NCBI GenBank assembly: GCA_050250955.1
Contig: JBFWNR010000002.1
Span: 372,001 to 436,000 of the forward strand
Source of the DNA: CAWAYR01 sp050250955
Lineage (GTDB): Bacteria > Acidobacteriota > Vicinamibacteria > Vicinamibacterales > UBA2999
Direction of reading: 5' to 3'
Length of the DNA stretch: 64,000 nt
Shown here: positions 11,853-20,551 of the stretch, piece after piece
Layout of the letters: each line of letters opens with the position of its first letter
How positions within the stretch are numbered: the stretch's first letter is position 1
Translations under genes and position numbers: made by a program
Notes under the pieces: generated by a model
The model's input: only the letters and a program-made list of their open reading frames with translations
Database searches by the model: none
What the model was told of the DNA's origin: nothing

Positions 11853-14800
11853 TCAGAAGCCGGGCGTCAGGCTGAACTGGAACAGCCAGCCGCGGCCGGG
11901 CCGCTGGAACGGCCGCGCCAGGCTCACCTGCGCGATCGCGAAGCCGAAGAGGTTGGCCCGCGCCGTGGCCCCGGCGCTGGTCACCCAGTCGCGGCTGCCG
12001 CCGGCGAACGCCGGCGCGTCGTCGCGCGTCCAGGCCAGGCCGGCATCGGCGAACAGCGCCAGCTCGATCGGCAGCGGCCCGTACATCCGGCTGCCGAGGC
12101 CGAAGGGCCGCAGCAGCGGCATGCGCAACTCGGCGTTGGCGACCAGCAGCCGGCTGCCGACCAGCCGGTCGAACACCGGGCACCCGGCCGCCTCGCATTC
12201 CTCGGCGCGGAACGAGCCGAAGTCGTAGCCGCGGACCAGCTCGGGATAGCCGAGGAACAGCGGCGACAGCCGCTGGTCCTCGCCGCCCGCGCCGTAGCGG
12301 CCGTAGTGCAGCACCCGGCCGGCGAGGGTGTAGAAGGGCGCCGGCATGACGTAGCGGCGGTAGTCGGCGAGCACGCCCGTGTAGCGGATGGTGCCGAAGG
12401 TCGGCGCCACCTCGACGCGGTAGCGCTGGCCGACCACCGGTCCGGTGGCGCCGAACGCGCTGCGGTCGAACACGTAGGCCGCCATCGTCCGCTCGAGCGT
12501 CAGGCCTGGCAGCGTCTCGTTCTCGACCCGCTCGTCGAGGAGCTCGCGTCCGGTTTGCGCCGAGACGGCGATGGTGCGGACCTGCTCCGAGAAGGTGTAG
12601 CGCTGCACGCCGGCGCCGACTTCGAAGCGGCGGGCGTCGTCGAACGGGTAGATCGCCGTGGCCGAGGCCCCCTGCATCGTCTGCCGTCGGATCACTTCCT
12701 GCTCGACCACCGCGGTCTCGCCGCCGACCTGGGCGAGCCCGCCGGTGACGAAGCCGGTCCGGTACGGCGACTGTTCGACGGTGGCGTTCCAGTTCCAGCG
12801 GCGGGCGCGGTTGGTGTAACTGAGCAGGCCGCCGAGATCGCGGTAGGAGAAGCTGCTGTCCACGGTGGTGTTGGCCTGGAACGCCGTCACCAGGCTGTGA
12901 TCGCCGAGCATGTCGCCCCACAGGAACGCCACCTGCCCCGACGCCGACGAGCCGAAGCGATCGACGGCGACGCCGATGCTCGGCTGCAGCACCGCCTCGA
13001 GCTGGAAGCGCGAGCGGTACGGCTGCTCGCGGAACGTCGCGGCATCGGCCAGTCCGGCGGCGCTGGCCAGGTAGGTGGCGACGACCCCGTCGGCCGGCCC
13101 CGGCGTCAGCCGATCGGCCCGCGTCGAGGTCGCCGGGCGGCCGGTCGCCGTCAGCGCCGGGAGGTCGGCGACGACGAGACGGTAGCCGCGCTCGACCAGC
13201 GCGCTGAACGCCACCAGGCCGGCGCGCGGCGCGGCGCTGGCCGCCGGGCTGAGCGGCGTGATGCCGGTCACGCCGCTGGTGAGCGCGGTGAGCGGCACCG
13301 CCGACGCGGCGGCGAGGTCGAGGCGCCACAGGTTGGGCGCACCGTCGGCGTTGCCGACAAAGAGCAGCGCCGTGCCGGCGGCATCGGCCCACTGCGGGTT
13401 CAGCATGTCGCCGTCGTAGGTCGCCAGGCGTTCGACACGCCGGTCGTCGATCCACACCCGGGCGAGCTGGTACGGACCGGCGACGCCGTCGGCGTTGCGG
13501 GTGGTGAAGCGATCGGTCGCCATGACGACCGAGCGGCCGTCGGGCGCGAACACCGGATGGAGGTCGGCGAAGGCGTCGGCGGTGAGCGCGCGGACCTCGC
13601 CGGTGGCGACGGTGACGACGAAGAGGTCGGTGGCGCCGCCGCGCATCCCCGAAAAGGCGATCGCCGTCCCGTCGGGCGACCAGGCCAGGGTCAGCACCTC
13701 GTCGACGCCGGCCGGCCGGATCGGCGCCAGGTCGCGCCGCGCCGTCACGTCGTAGACGTCGATGGCCGGATCGGCGCCGCGCCGGGTGGCGTAGGCGAGG
13801 CGGCGGCCGTCGCCGTCCCAGGCGCCCGCGGCGGCGATGTAGGCGAGCGCGCTCAGGTGGGCGTCGCGCGCCGTGCTGGCGACGCGGGCGACGACCCGGC
13901 CGCTGGCGACCTCGGCGACGAAGAGATCGACACTGAGCAGATCGCGTTCCGACAGGTAGGCGACGTAGCGGCCGTCGGGCGACAGCGCCGGGCCGACGTT
14001 CAGCTCGCCGGCCCCACGCGCCGGCATCGGCATCCGGCCCACCGCCGCCGGCGGCCGGGCCGACGCCAGCCACGGCGCCACCGTCTGCCGGATCGCCGCG
14101 TGCCAGCCGCGCGTCAACTCGTCTTCGCTGACGCCGACCGCCGCCGCCAGCGCCGCCGCCGCCGAGCCGCCGCGGCCGGCGTCGGCCAGGGCGGTGACCA
14201 CGACGTCGTCGCCCCAGCGGCCGCCGACGTAGGCCCACAGCGCGTGCCCCCACCGGTAGGGGAAGTAGGCGGGATCGTTCAACTGGGCCAGGCTCGGCAG
14301 CGCGTCGTGCGTGGCGGCGTCGCGCAGCCACGCCGCGGTCTGCACGTCGAGGGGCCCCAGCGACAGGTACTCGGCCATGCCCTCGACGAACCAGAGCGGC
14401 AACCTCGCCGCGCCACCACCCAGCCCGCTCGACGCCTCGGACGCGTCGGCCAGGTCGTACTGGAAGGCGTGGACGAGCTCGTGGCCGAGCACGTGGTCGG
14501 TGTCGGCGAGCGAGCCGGCCAGTGGCATCACGATGCGGCGCCGCAGCGACTCGGTGACGCCGCCCGTGCCTTCGCCGATCTGCCCGTCGATGACGTTGGT
14601 CTGGCGGAACGCCGCCGGCGAGGCGTAGAGCACCAGCGGCTGGCGGCCGCTGAGCTCGTGGTCGAAGAACCGCGACAGCCGCCGGTACCACCGCTCGGCC
14701 AGCTGAGCGGTCTGTTCGGCGCCGCGCCGCTCGGCTTCGTAGAAGTAGACGTCGAAGTGCTCGGTGACCAGCACCCGGAACGCCGGCGTGTCGAAGCGGA

Positions 14801-14906
14801 CCTTGTTGCGGCCGAAGTACTGCGCCTCGGCCGTGGCCACGCCGACCAGCCCGCAGAGTGCCACACCGATCACCGTCGCGACCCAGGTTGACGACTTCGC
14901 GACCAT
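11853..14906 (-). CDS. Exported gluzincin protease / TolB-like propeller / outer-membrane barrel fusion
   Basis: The 1017-residue protein has a signal peptide (cleavage near AEAQ28), a gluzincin-type metallopeptidase domain with HELVH (His142, Glu143, His146) and a third ligand Glu175 in WFVEGMAEYL, then a PD40/TolB-like beta-propeller (about 225-590; repeated SPDG and APDGRS turns) and a C-terminal beta-barrel (about 610-1017) ending in Phe with alternating aromatic strands like Omp85/surface-antigen proteins. ATG 14906 is preferred over a much longer open frame because it gives the signal peptide and follows a G-rich ribosome binding site. The three-part layout suggests an outer-membrane-anchored protease. 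Confidence 0.85.
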   Translation of the reverse strand: MVAKSSTWVATVIGVALCGLVGVATAEAQYFGRNKVRFDTPAFRVLVTEHFDVYFYEAERRGAEQTAQLAERWYRRLSRFFDHELSGRQPLVLYASPAAFRQTNVIDGQIGEGTGGVTESLRRRIVMPLAGSLADTDHVLGHELVHAFQYDLADASEASSGLGGGAARLPLWFVEGMAEYLSLGPLDVQTAAWLRDAATHDALPSLAQLNDPAYFPYRWGHALWAYVGGRWGDDVVVTALADAGRGGSAAAALAAAVGVSEDELTRGWHAAIRQTVAPWLASARPPAAVGRMPMPARGAGELNVGPALSPDGRYVAYLSERDLLSVDLFVAEVASGRVVARVASTARDAHLSALAYIAAAGAWDGDGRRLAYATRRGADPAIDVYDVTARRDLAPIRPAGVDEVLTLAWSPDGTAIAFSGMRGGATDLFVVTVATGEVRALTADAFADLHPVFAPDGRSVVMATDRFTTRNADGVAGPYQLARVWIDDRRVERLATYDGDMLNPQWADAAGTALLFVGNADGAPNLWRLDLAAASAVPLTALTSGVTGITPLSPAASAAPRAGLVAFSALVERGYRLVVADLPALTATGRPATSTRADRLTPGPADGVVATYLASAAGLADAATFREQPYRSRFQLEAVLQPSIGVAVDRFGSSASGQVAFLWGDMLGDHSLVTAFQANTTVDSSFSYRDLGGLLSYTNRARRWNWNATVEQSPYRTGFVTGGLAQVGGETAVVEQEVIRRQTMQGASATAIYPFDDARRFEVGAGVQRYTFSEQVRTIAVSAQTGRELLDERVENETLPGLTLERTMAAYVFDRSAFGATGPVVGQRYRVEVAPTFGTIRYTGVLADYRRYVMPAPFYTLAGRVLHYGRYGAGGEDQRLSPLFLGYPELVRGYDFGSFRAEECEAAGCPVFDRLVGSRLLVANAELRMPLLRPFGLGSRMYGPLPIELALFADAGLAWTRDDAPAFAGGSRDWVTSAGATARANLFGFAIAQVSLARPFQRPGRGWLFQFSLTPGF

Positions 14907-14942
14907 CGGCTTGCCCCCCGGTGGGAGGTGTTCCAAACGCGT

Positions 14943-14969
14943 GCCAGCCCGGCCCAGGGCCGGGCTGGC
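14943..14969. terminator. 12-bp perfect hairpin
   Basis: GCCAGCCCGGCC, 3-base loop, GGCCGGGCTGGC. It lies between two minus-strand genes, downstream of the barrel protein at 14993-15595 and upstream of the protease fusion. No T-run follows, so it may be a terminator or an RNA-stabilising hairpin. Confidence 0.45.
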
Positions 14970-14992
14970 CGGACCGCCGGCGACGACCGGCG

Positions 14993-15595
14993 CTACCGCC
15001 GCGACGGCGTGACGAACTTGCGCTCGAAGCGATAGCCGAGGCTCACCGAGGCGACCATCACCGTGGCGTGGCGTCCGCCGTTGACGACGAACAGCGTGCG
15101 CACGTCGGGCCGCACCACGACGGTGCGCGACAGCGCGATGTCGACGCCGACGCCGGCGACCAGCGTCGGATCGGTGAACGAGCGGCGCACGCCGAGCGCG
15201 GCCGGCTCGCCGAGCCGGCGGCGATAGAACCCCGGCACGCCGTCGAGCGCGGCCGGCGTCACCTCGAAGGTCCGACGGTGCAGGCCGACGCCGACGGCCA
15301 GGTACGGCACCGCGGTGTCGCGCGAGCCGCCCAGCCCGATGAGCGCGCTCAGCTCGCCGGCGAACGCATCGTGGTGGCGATGGTCGATCCAGCGCCCGGT
15401 GCCTTCGACGGCGAAGAACGTCGTCAGTTCCCAGGCTGCGGCGCCGCCGAGCACGGCCCGCGTGTCGGTGCCGTCGTGCGCCACGCCGCCGGTGACGGCC
15501 AGCTGGCTGCCCCGCCCCCACGACGACAGCGTCTGCGCGCCAGCCGGGGTGGCCAGCGCCACCGCCATTCCCGCGATCAGCCACAGCCGTGTCAT
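14993..15595 (-). CDS. Small outer-membrane beta-barrel protein
   Basis: A 200-residue protein with a cleavable signal peptide (cleavage after TPAGAQ, about residue 21) and alternating hydrophobic/aromatic strands throughout, such as VAVGVGLHRRTFEV and VASVSLGYRFERKF, as expected for an eight-stranded barrel of the OmpA/OmpX-like class. AAAGGAGTG lies just upstream of the start. It precedes the protease/barrel fusion on the same strand by 86 bases and could be co-transcribed. Function is unknown. Confidence 0.8.
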   Translation of the reverse strand: MTRLWLIAGMAVALATPAGAQTLSSWGRGSQLAVTGGVAHDGTDTRAVLGGAAAWELTTFFAVEGTGRWIDHRHHDAFAGELSALIGLGGSRDTAVPYLAVGVGLHRRTFEVTPAALDGVPGFYRRRLGEPAALGVRRSFTDPTLVAGVGVDIALSRTVVVRPDVRTLFVVNGGRHATVMVASVSLGYRFERKFVTPSRR

Positions 15596-15831
15596 GGCCC
15601 CACTCCTTTCCGCCGGCGCCGGCCGGCGTCCGCCTCACGGTGCTGGTCGGGTGCACTACCAAAGCCGTGCCAGCGGATGGCCCCCGGCCCGCCCGCACCG
15701 GCCGCGCCGGGACGGCGAAGTTTTTCGGCCGGCGCGGAGGAACTCCCGCCCGGTCCCCCCTCTGCTCTCGCCAGCGGGCGATTGGCGCCGGGCGGCGGCG
15801 ACGCGGCGCGGGCACGAGGTTTGCGCCCGGG

Positions 15832-16770
15832 ATGGTCATGGCCGATCCGACCCGCGCCGTCAGGCTCGAACGTGTGCTGTGTCCGACGGACTTCTCCGAC
15901 TTCTCCGCCGCGGCGGTGTCGACCGCCGCGGCGGTCGCGGCGTCCTTCGGCGCCCGCGTGCGGCTGCTGCACGTCATCACGCCGTTTCCGATCGTCGCCC
16001 CCTACGCCGCCGTCCCCGGCGATCCCGGGGTCTTCGCCGCGCAGCGCGACCAGGCCGCCCGGGCGCTGGCCGCCGAAGCGGCGCGGGTCGGTGCCGCCGG
16101 GGTGCCGGTGGACACCGAGTGCCGCACCGGTCCCGCGGTACGCGAGGTGCTGGGCGCCGCCGCCGACTTCGCCGCCGACCTGGTCGTCGTCGGCACCCAC
16201 GGGCGCGGCGGCTTCGAGCGCCTGGTGCTCGGATCGGTCACCGAGAAGCTGGTGCGGCGGGCACGCTGCGCGGTGCTGACGGTGCCACGCGCCGCCGTGG
16301 GCCGCGAGGCGGCGGCGGTCCGCTGGTCGCGGATCCTCTGCGCCCACGACGGCTCGGCGGCCTCGCAGGACGGCGTCGACTACGCCGTGGCGCTGGCCGA
16401 ACGCACCGGTGCCGCGCTGGTGCTGGTGAGCGTCGTCGAAGCGCTGCCCTACGGCGGCGACTTCACCTCACCGGCGTTCGCGGCATTCCACAAGGACCGC
16501 GAACGGCACGCGATCGGCGCCCTCGACCGGGCGCTGGAACCGGCGGTGCGCACCCGGCTGGCGGTCAGCGACCGCGTCGTCTACGGCAAGCCGTGGCGGC
16601 AGATCCTCGAGACCGCCGGCCAGGAAGGCGCCGACCTGCTGGTGCTCGGCGTCCAGGGCCGCGGCGCCGTCGACCTGGCGATGTTCGGCTCGACCGCCAA
16701 CGAGGTGGTCCGCCATGCCGAGATGCCGGTGCTGACCGTGCGCCGCACCGCATCCGGGAGCCAGCCATGA
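15832..16770 (+). CDS. Tandem universal stress protein (two UspA domains)
   Basis: The 312-residue protein contains two Usp domains in tandem (about 8-145 and 155-308). Domain 1 has the ATP-binding signature GTHGRGGFERLVLGSVTEKL; domain 2 has the more degenerate GVQGRGAVDLAMFGSTANEV. The start may be ATG 15832 or ATG 15838; neither has a strong ribosome binding site. The stop overlaps the ATG of a single-domain Usp gene, so the two form a coupled pair. Proteins of this family bind ATP and accumulate under starvation or oxidative stress. Confidence 0.92.
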   Translation: MVMADPTRAVRLERVLCPTDFSDFSAAAVSTAAAVAASFGARVRLLHVITPFPIVAPYAAVPGDPGVFAAQRDQAARALAAEAARVGAAGVPVDTECRTGPAVREVLGAAADFAADLVVVGTHGRGGFERLVLGSVTEKLVRRARCAVLTVPRAAVGREAAAVRWSRILCAHDGSAASQDGVDYAVALAERTGAALVLVSVVEALPYGGDFTSPAFAAFHKDRERHAIGALDRALEPAVRTRLAVSDRVVYGKPWRQILETAGQEGADLLVLGVQGRGAVDLAMFGSTANEVVRHAEMPVLTVRRTASGSQP

Positions 16771-17240
16771 GCCACCTCGCCGTGCGCCGCGTGCTCGCGC
16801 CCACCGACTTCAGCGACTCGTCGGCGATCGCGCTGCGCTATGCCGTGGAGCTCGCCGACGCCTTCGGGGCCGAGCTGCACCTGCTGCACGTCGTCGAACG
16901 ATGGGTCGAGCAGCAGTGGGCGGCGGCCCTGGCCGGACTGGCCAGTGTGGACGTCGAGGCCGAAGCCCGCGCGAAGGCCGACGCCGAGCTGGCCGGCGTG
17001 CTCACGCATGAGGAACGCGAGCGCCTGCGCGCCCGGCTGGTCACGCGCACCGGCACGCCGTTTCTCGAGATCGTCCGCTACGCGCAGCAGGAGGCCGTCG
17101 ATCTCATCGTGATGGGGACCCACGGCCGCGGCGCGATGGCCCATCTCATGATGGGCAGCGTCGCCGAGAACGTCGTACGCAAGGCGCGGTGCCCGGTGCT
17201 GACGGTGCCGCGGGCGGGCCACGACTTCGTCAAGCCGTGA
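16767..17240 (+). CDS. Universal stress protein, single UspA domain
   Basis: A 157-residue UspA protein with N-terminal VLAPTDFSDSS and the ATP-binding motif GTHGRGAMAHLMMGSVAENV near the C-terminus, ending CPVLTVPR. All the ATP-binding Gly and Ser positions are kept. The start codon overlaps the upstream tandem Usp stop (ATGA), so the two genes are translationally coupled and may form mixed complexes. Confidence 0.94.
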   Translation: MSHLAVRRVLAPTDFSDSSAIALRYAVELADAFGAELHLLHVVERWVEQQWAAALAGLASVDVEAEARAKADAELAGVLTHEERERLRARLVTRTGTPFLEIVRYAQQEAVDLIVMGTHGRGAMAHLMMGSVAENVVRKARCPVLTVPRAGHDFVKP

Positions 17241-17287
17241 GCTGAAGCGCCACGGGGCCGGCAACGACGTCGCGCTCGATCGCCGCT

Positions 17288-17310
17288 GGCGGCGCCTTTC
17301 GGGTGCCGCC
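17288..17310. terminator. Hairpin between convergent genes
   Basis: GGCGGCGCC and GGTGCCGCC pair around a TTTCG loop with one G-T wobble. It lies between the convergent Usp gene and the gamma-glutamyltransferase gene and may terminate both. Confidence 0.4.
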
Positions 17311-17368
17311 CGCCGGGCTGAGTGTGCGGTGTTCTTCCCTGGTCCCCGGCCCCCGATCCCTTCAGACG

Positions 17369-19279
17369 TCAGTACGCGATGGCGTAGCAGTCACGCCGCG
17401 GATCGGCGCCGGCGATACGGCTCTTGGTCGCCGGATCGACCAGGACGACGGTGGCGCAGCCCGACATCCCGAAGGGGCGGATGCGGCTGACGTCGTGGCC
17501 GCGCGTCTTCAACTCGTCGAAGACGTCGTCGGGGATCGCCGCCTCGAGGTTCAGCCTGTTGAAGCCGGCGTCGTGCGGCCAGAACGAGCCGTGGAAGTGC
17601 AGGGTCTGGAAGCGCGGCCACTCGAGTGCGGCGTGGGCGTTCGGATACCAGCGATCCCAGAACTCCACCAGGTTGAGGAACGCCTGCAGGATGGTCTGAT
17701 CCTGGTTGTCGCCACCCGGGGTGCCGAGCGCCATCAGCGGCTGGCCGTCCTTGAAGACGAGGCTCGGCGTCAGCGTGTAGCGCGGCCGGGCCCGCGGCCG
17801 GATCTGGTTGGCGCGGGTCTTGTCGAGCCAGAACTGCTCGCCGCGCACGCTCATGCCGATGCCGGTGTCGCCGAGGATCACGCCGCCGGGCACCCAGCCG
17901 CCGCTCGGCGTGGCGTCGAAGACGTTGCCGGCCGTGTCCACGATCGCCATGTGGGTGGTGTCCTTCGACACGCCGGCCGAGTCGAGGCCCCGGGACATCG
18001 CCTGCGCGGCGTCGGCGGCGGCGGACGTCGTCGTGCCGTCGGCGATGTCGTACTTCGCATACGGCCACGTCTTCACCGTCGAGTCGTGGGCGAACGGGTC
18101 GCCGGCGACGAAGGCCTTCGACGCCCGGCGCGGGTCGATGCGCGCGGCGCGCTCCTTCGCGTAGGCCTTCGACAGCAGGCCCTCGGCCGGCACCGCCACG
18201 AACGCCGTGTCGGCGTAGTAGGTGTCGCGGTCGGCGTAGGCCAGCTTCATCGCCTCGGTGACGGTGTGGATGTAGTCGGCGCTGTCGTGCCGCATCGCCG
18301 CCAGGTCGAACTGCTCGAGGATGTTGAGCGTCTGCAGCAGCACCGGCCCCTGGCTGGTGAAGCCGTGCTTGTAGACGGTGTAGCCGCGGTAGCTGGTCGC
18401 GGCCGGCGGCTCGATTCGGGCGAAGTACTCGGCGAAGTCGCTGAGCTCGAACGGCGCCTGGTGCGCTTGCAGGAACGCGACCATCTCCCGGGCGATGTCG
18501 CCCTTGTAGAAGCGGTCGCGGGCGGCGGCGATGCCGGCGGCGCGGCCCTTCCCCCTGGCGCGCCGCTCGGCCTCGACCATGCGCGTCAACGTGCGGGCCA
18601 AGGTCGGCAGCCGGATGGTCTCACCGGCCTTGTGCGGCGTGCCGTCGGGCTTCAACCAGTAGCGCTGGTTGTCGGGCCACTTCTTGAAGAACTCGAGCTG
18701 GCGGACGACGCCGTCGGCGGTGCTCTGGCGCAGCGGGAAGCCGTCGCGCGCGTAGTCGATGGCCCGCGCCGCCACCGTCTCGAAGCTCATCGTGCCCCAG
18801 CGCTCGAGCACGGTCAGCGCGGCATGCAACGCCCCCGGCACCACCGCCGGGTCGAGGCCGGCGCCCTCCAGCGTCTTGCCGCGCGACACGTACCAGTCCA
18901 CGTCCACGGCCTTGGGCGCCCAGCCCTGGCCGACCACCGAGGTCACCTTCTTCTCGGCCACCGGGTAGACGAGCACGAGCGCCTCGCCGCCCAGGCTGTA
19001 GAGATCCTGTTCGAGGACGCCGCCGGTCAGCAGCGACGCCACCCCGGCATCGAAGGCGTTGCCGCCCTTCAACAGGATCTCGAAGGCAGCGGCGGTGACC
19101 AGCGGGTGGCCGGTGGAGACGCCGCCGTTCGGACCGGCCACCAGCGGCCGCAGCGCCGCGGGCGGCGCCGCGCCGCGCGTCGGCGGCTCGACGTTGGGCA
19201 GCTGCTGGCCGGAGAGGCCGGCGGTGAGCGCGATGAGCGCCGTACCGGCGATCCAGAGGCGGGCGGAACTGGTGCGCAT
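17369..19279 (-). CDS. Gamma-glutamyltransferase family protein, exported
   Basis: The 636-residue protein begins with a signal peptide (cleavage near LTAGLSGQQ) and has the Ntn-hydrolase gamma-glutamyltransferase fold. Self-cleavage should occur before the Thr in KDTTHMAIVD (about residue 435), which becomes the catalytic nucleophile; downstream GGDNQDQ and MSGCATV match the small-subunit pocket. The family hydrolyses or transpeptidates gamma-glutamyl compounds such as glutathione in the periplasm. ATG 19279 is preferred over an open frame running 1.2 kb upstream because AAGGAGAC lies about 7 bases before it. It is divergent from the dipeptidase-like gene 78 bases away; both would act on peptides. 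Confidence 0.93.
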   Translation of the reverse strand: MRTSSARLWIAGTALIALTAGLSGQQLPNVEPPTRGAAPPAALRPLVAGPNGGVSTGHPLVTAAAFEILLKGGNAFDAGVASLLTGGVLEQDLYSLGGEALVLVYPVAEKKVTSVVGQGWAPKAVDVDWYVSRGKTLEGAGLDPAVVPGALHAALTVLERWGTMSFETVAARAIDYARDGFPLRQSTADGVVRQLEFFKKWPDNQRYWLKPDGTPHKAGETIRLPTLARTLTRMVEAERRARGKGRAAGIAAARDRFYKGDIAREMVAFLQAHQAPFELSDFAEYFARIEPPAATSYRGYTVYKHGFTSQGPVLLQTLNILEQFDLAAMRHDSADYIHTVTEAMKLAYADRDTYYADTAFVAVPAEGLLSKAYAKERAARIDPRRASKAFVAGDPFAHDSTVKTWPYAKYDIADGTTTSAAADAAQAMSRGLDSAGVSKDTTHMAIVDTAGNVFDATPSGGWVPGGVILGDTGIGMSVRGEQFWLDKTRANQIRPRARPRYTLTPSLVFKDGQPLMALGTPGGDNQDQTILQAFLNLVEFWDRWYPNAHAALEWPRFQTLHFHGSFWPHDAGFNRLNLEAAIPDDVFDELKTRGHDVSRIRPFGMSGCATVVLVDPATKSRIAGADPRRDCYAIAY

Positions 19280-19342
19280 GGGCGTCTCCTTGCCGATGCG
19301 GCGCATGATACCGCGCGGCGCCGAGGCGCGAATCGCATGACG

Positions 19343-19348
19343 TAGACT
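19343..19348 (+). promoter_or_regulatory. -10-like hexamer for a leaderless start
   Basis: TAGACT ends nine bases before ATG 19358, which has no Shine-Dalgarno sequence. Transcription would begin at or near the start codon. No clear -35 is seen. Confidence 0.35.
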
Positions 19349-19357
19349 GGCGCGCGC

Positions 19358-20389
19358 ATGCCCCTCAGCGACCGCGCCGCGCGCCTCCACCGCGAGTCGA
19401 TCGTCATCGACCCGTGCGTCCAGTACCTGCTCCGCCGCACCGACCGCACCGACCGGTCGGGGCTCACCGCCGTCGGGCTGACCATCCCGATGCCCAACGA
19501 GGACGGCGCCGCGACCCTGCCGCGCGTCCAGCAGTTCCTGGAGGTGATCCACGGCGAGCCGACCTTCTGCCTGGCCGACAGCCCCGACGCCATCCGCCGC
19601 GCCAAGCGCGACGGCAAGCTCGCCCACATCCTGCTGTCCCAGGACGCGCAGTTCATCGGCGCCGACCTGCGGGCCCTGCTGGTCTGGAAGCAGCTCGGCC
19701 TCAGGATCTGCCAGGTCACCTACAACGAGCAGAACCTCTTCGGCGCCGGCTGCCTCGAGCGCCACGACGCCGGCCTGAGCCAGCTCGGCCGCGTGCTGGT
19801 CCGGGAACTCGAGCGCTACGGGGTCACCATCGACCTGACCCACGCCGGCCGCCGCACCTTCATGGACGCCGCCAGCCTGGCGACCCGGCCGCTCATCACC
19901 TCGCACTCCAACCCCAAGGCGGTGGCGGACAACCCGCGCAACATCGACGACGACCAGATCCGCGCCGTCGCCGCCACCGGCGGGGTGGTATGCATCACCA
20001 CCTGGGCGCCGCTCATCTGGCCCGGCACCCCCGGCATGCCGACCCTGGCCGACTGGCTGCGGTGCGTGGACCATGCCGTCGCCCTGGTCGGCGTCGACCA
20101 CGTCGGCATCTCCACCGACTCGATGGGCACGATGGGCGCCTACCCGCGGCACGCCCGCAACCCCGACGCCCTGCCCTACGGGGCGGTCACCGATCGCTTC
20201 GACGCCGTGGCCCGGCCGCCCGACGACAACAACCGCCAGCCGGCCGACTGCAACGGCATCGAAGACCTGCCGGCGCTGGTGGAGACCCTGTGCCGCCACG
20301 GCTTCGCCGACGACGAGATCCGCGGCCTGGTCGGTGGCAACCTGCTGCGGGTGTTCGACGCCACCTGGCGCCCCGACTGGCTGGGATGA
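19358..20389 (+). CDS. M19 (membrane dipeptidase)-like protein with incomplete metal site
   Basis: The 343-residue protein follows the M19 renal dipeptidase family along its length: TYNEQNLFGAGC, GVTIDLTHAG with one metal His, ITSHSNPKA with the second, GISTDSMG with the substrate-site Asp, and C-terminal VGGNLLRVF. The N-terminal His-x-Asp metal pair is replaced (VIDPCVQ), and the bridging Glu position reads LLSQDAQ. It may be a one-metal enzyme or have a different activity. There is no signal peptide. A -10-like TAGACT nine bases upstream suggests a leaderless transcript. Confidence 0.82.
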   Translation: MPLSDRAARLHRESIVIDPCVQYLLRRTDRTDRSGLTAVGLTIPMPNEDGAATLPRVQQFLEVIHGEPTFCLADSPDAIRRAKRDGKLAHILLSQDAQFIGADLRALLVWKQLGLRICQVTYNEQNLFGAGCLERHDAGLSQLGRVLVRELERYGVTIDLTHAGRRTFMDAASLATRPLITSHSNPKAVADNPRNIDDDQIRAVAATGGVVCITTWAPLIWPGTPGMPTLADWLRCVDHAVALVGVDHVGISTDSMGTMGAYPRHARNPDALPYGAVTDRFDAVARPPDDNNRQPADCNGIEDLPALVETLCRHGFADDEIRGLVGGNLLRVFDATWRPDWLG

Positions 20390-20425
20390 CGGCAACGGAT
20401 GAGCTGAATCCGCCTCCGGCATGGA

Positions 20426-20449
20426 GGCCTTGAACAGGCGTTCAAGGCC
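20426..20449. terminator. 10-bp perfect hairpin
   Basis: GGCCTTGAAC, loop AGGC, GTTCAAGGCC. It lies 37 bases after the dipeptidase-like gene and before the molybdenum hydroxylase promoter. No T-run follows; a terminator is most likely. Confidence 0.5.
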
Positions 20450-20480
20450 CGGAAACCGGCCCGGTCGGCCTGCCCGGTTG

Positions 20481-20500
20481 GCAGGATTTCCTGCTACTAT
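20481..20500 (+). promoter_or_regulatory. Palindrome abutting an extended -10 element
   Basis: GCAGGA-TT-TCCTGC (20481-20494) is a perfect 14-bp palindrome that runs into the extended -10 TGCTACTAT (20492-20500). The start codon of the molybdenum hydroxylase operon is about 50 bases downstream. The overlap fits a repressor or activator site controlling that operon; the regulator is unknown. Confidence 0.45.
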
Positions 20501-20551
20501 CTCGCGCTGGAACTCCCGGTACCACCCTCTCTCGTTCAAAGCGAGGACCGA

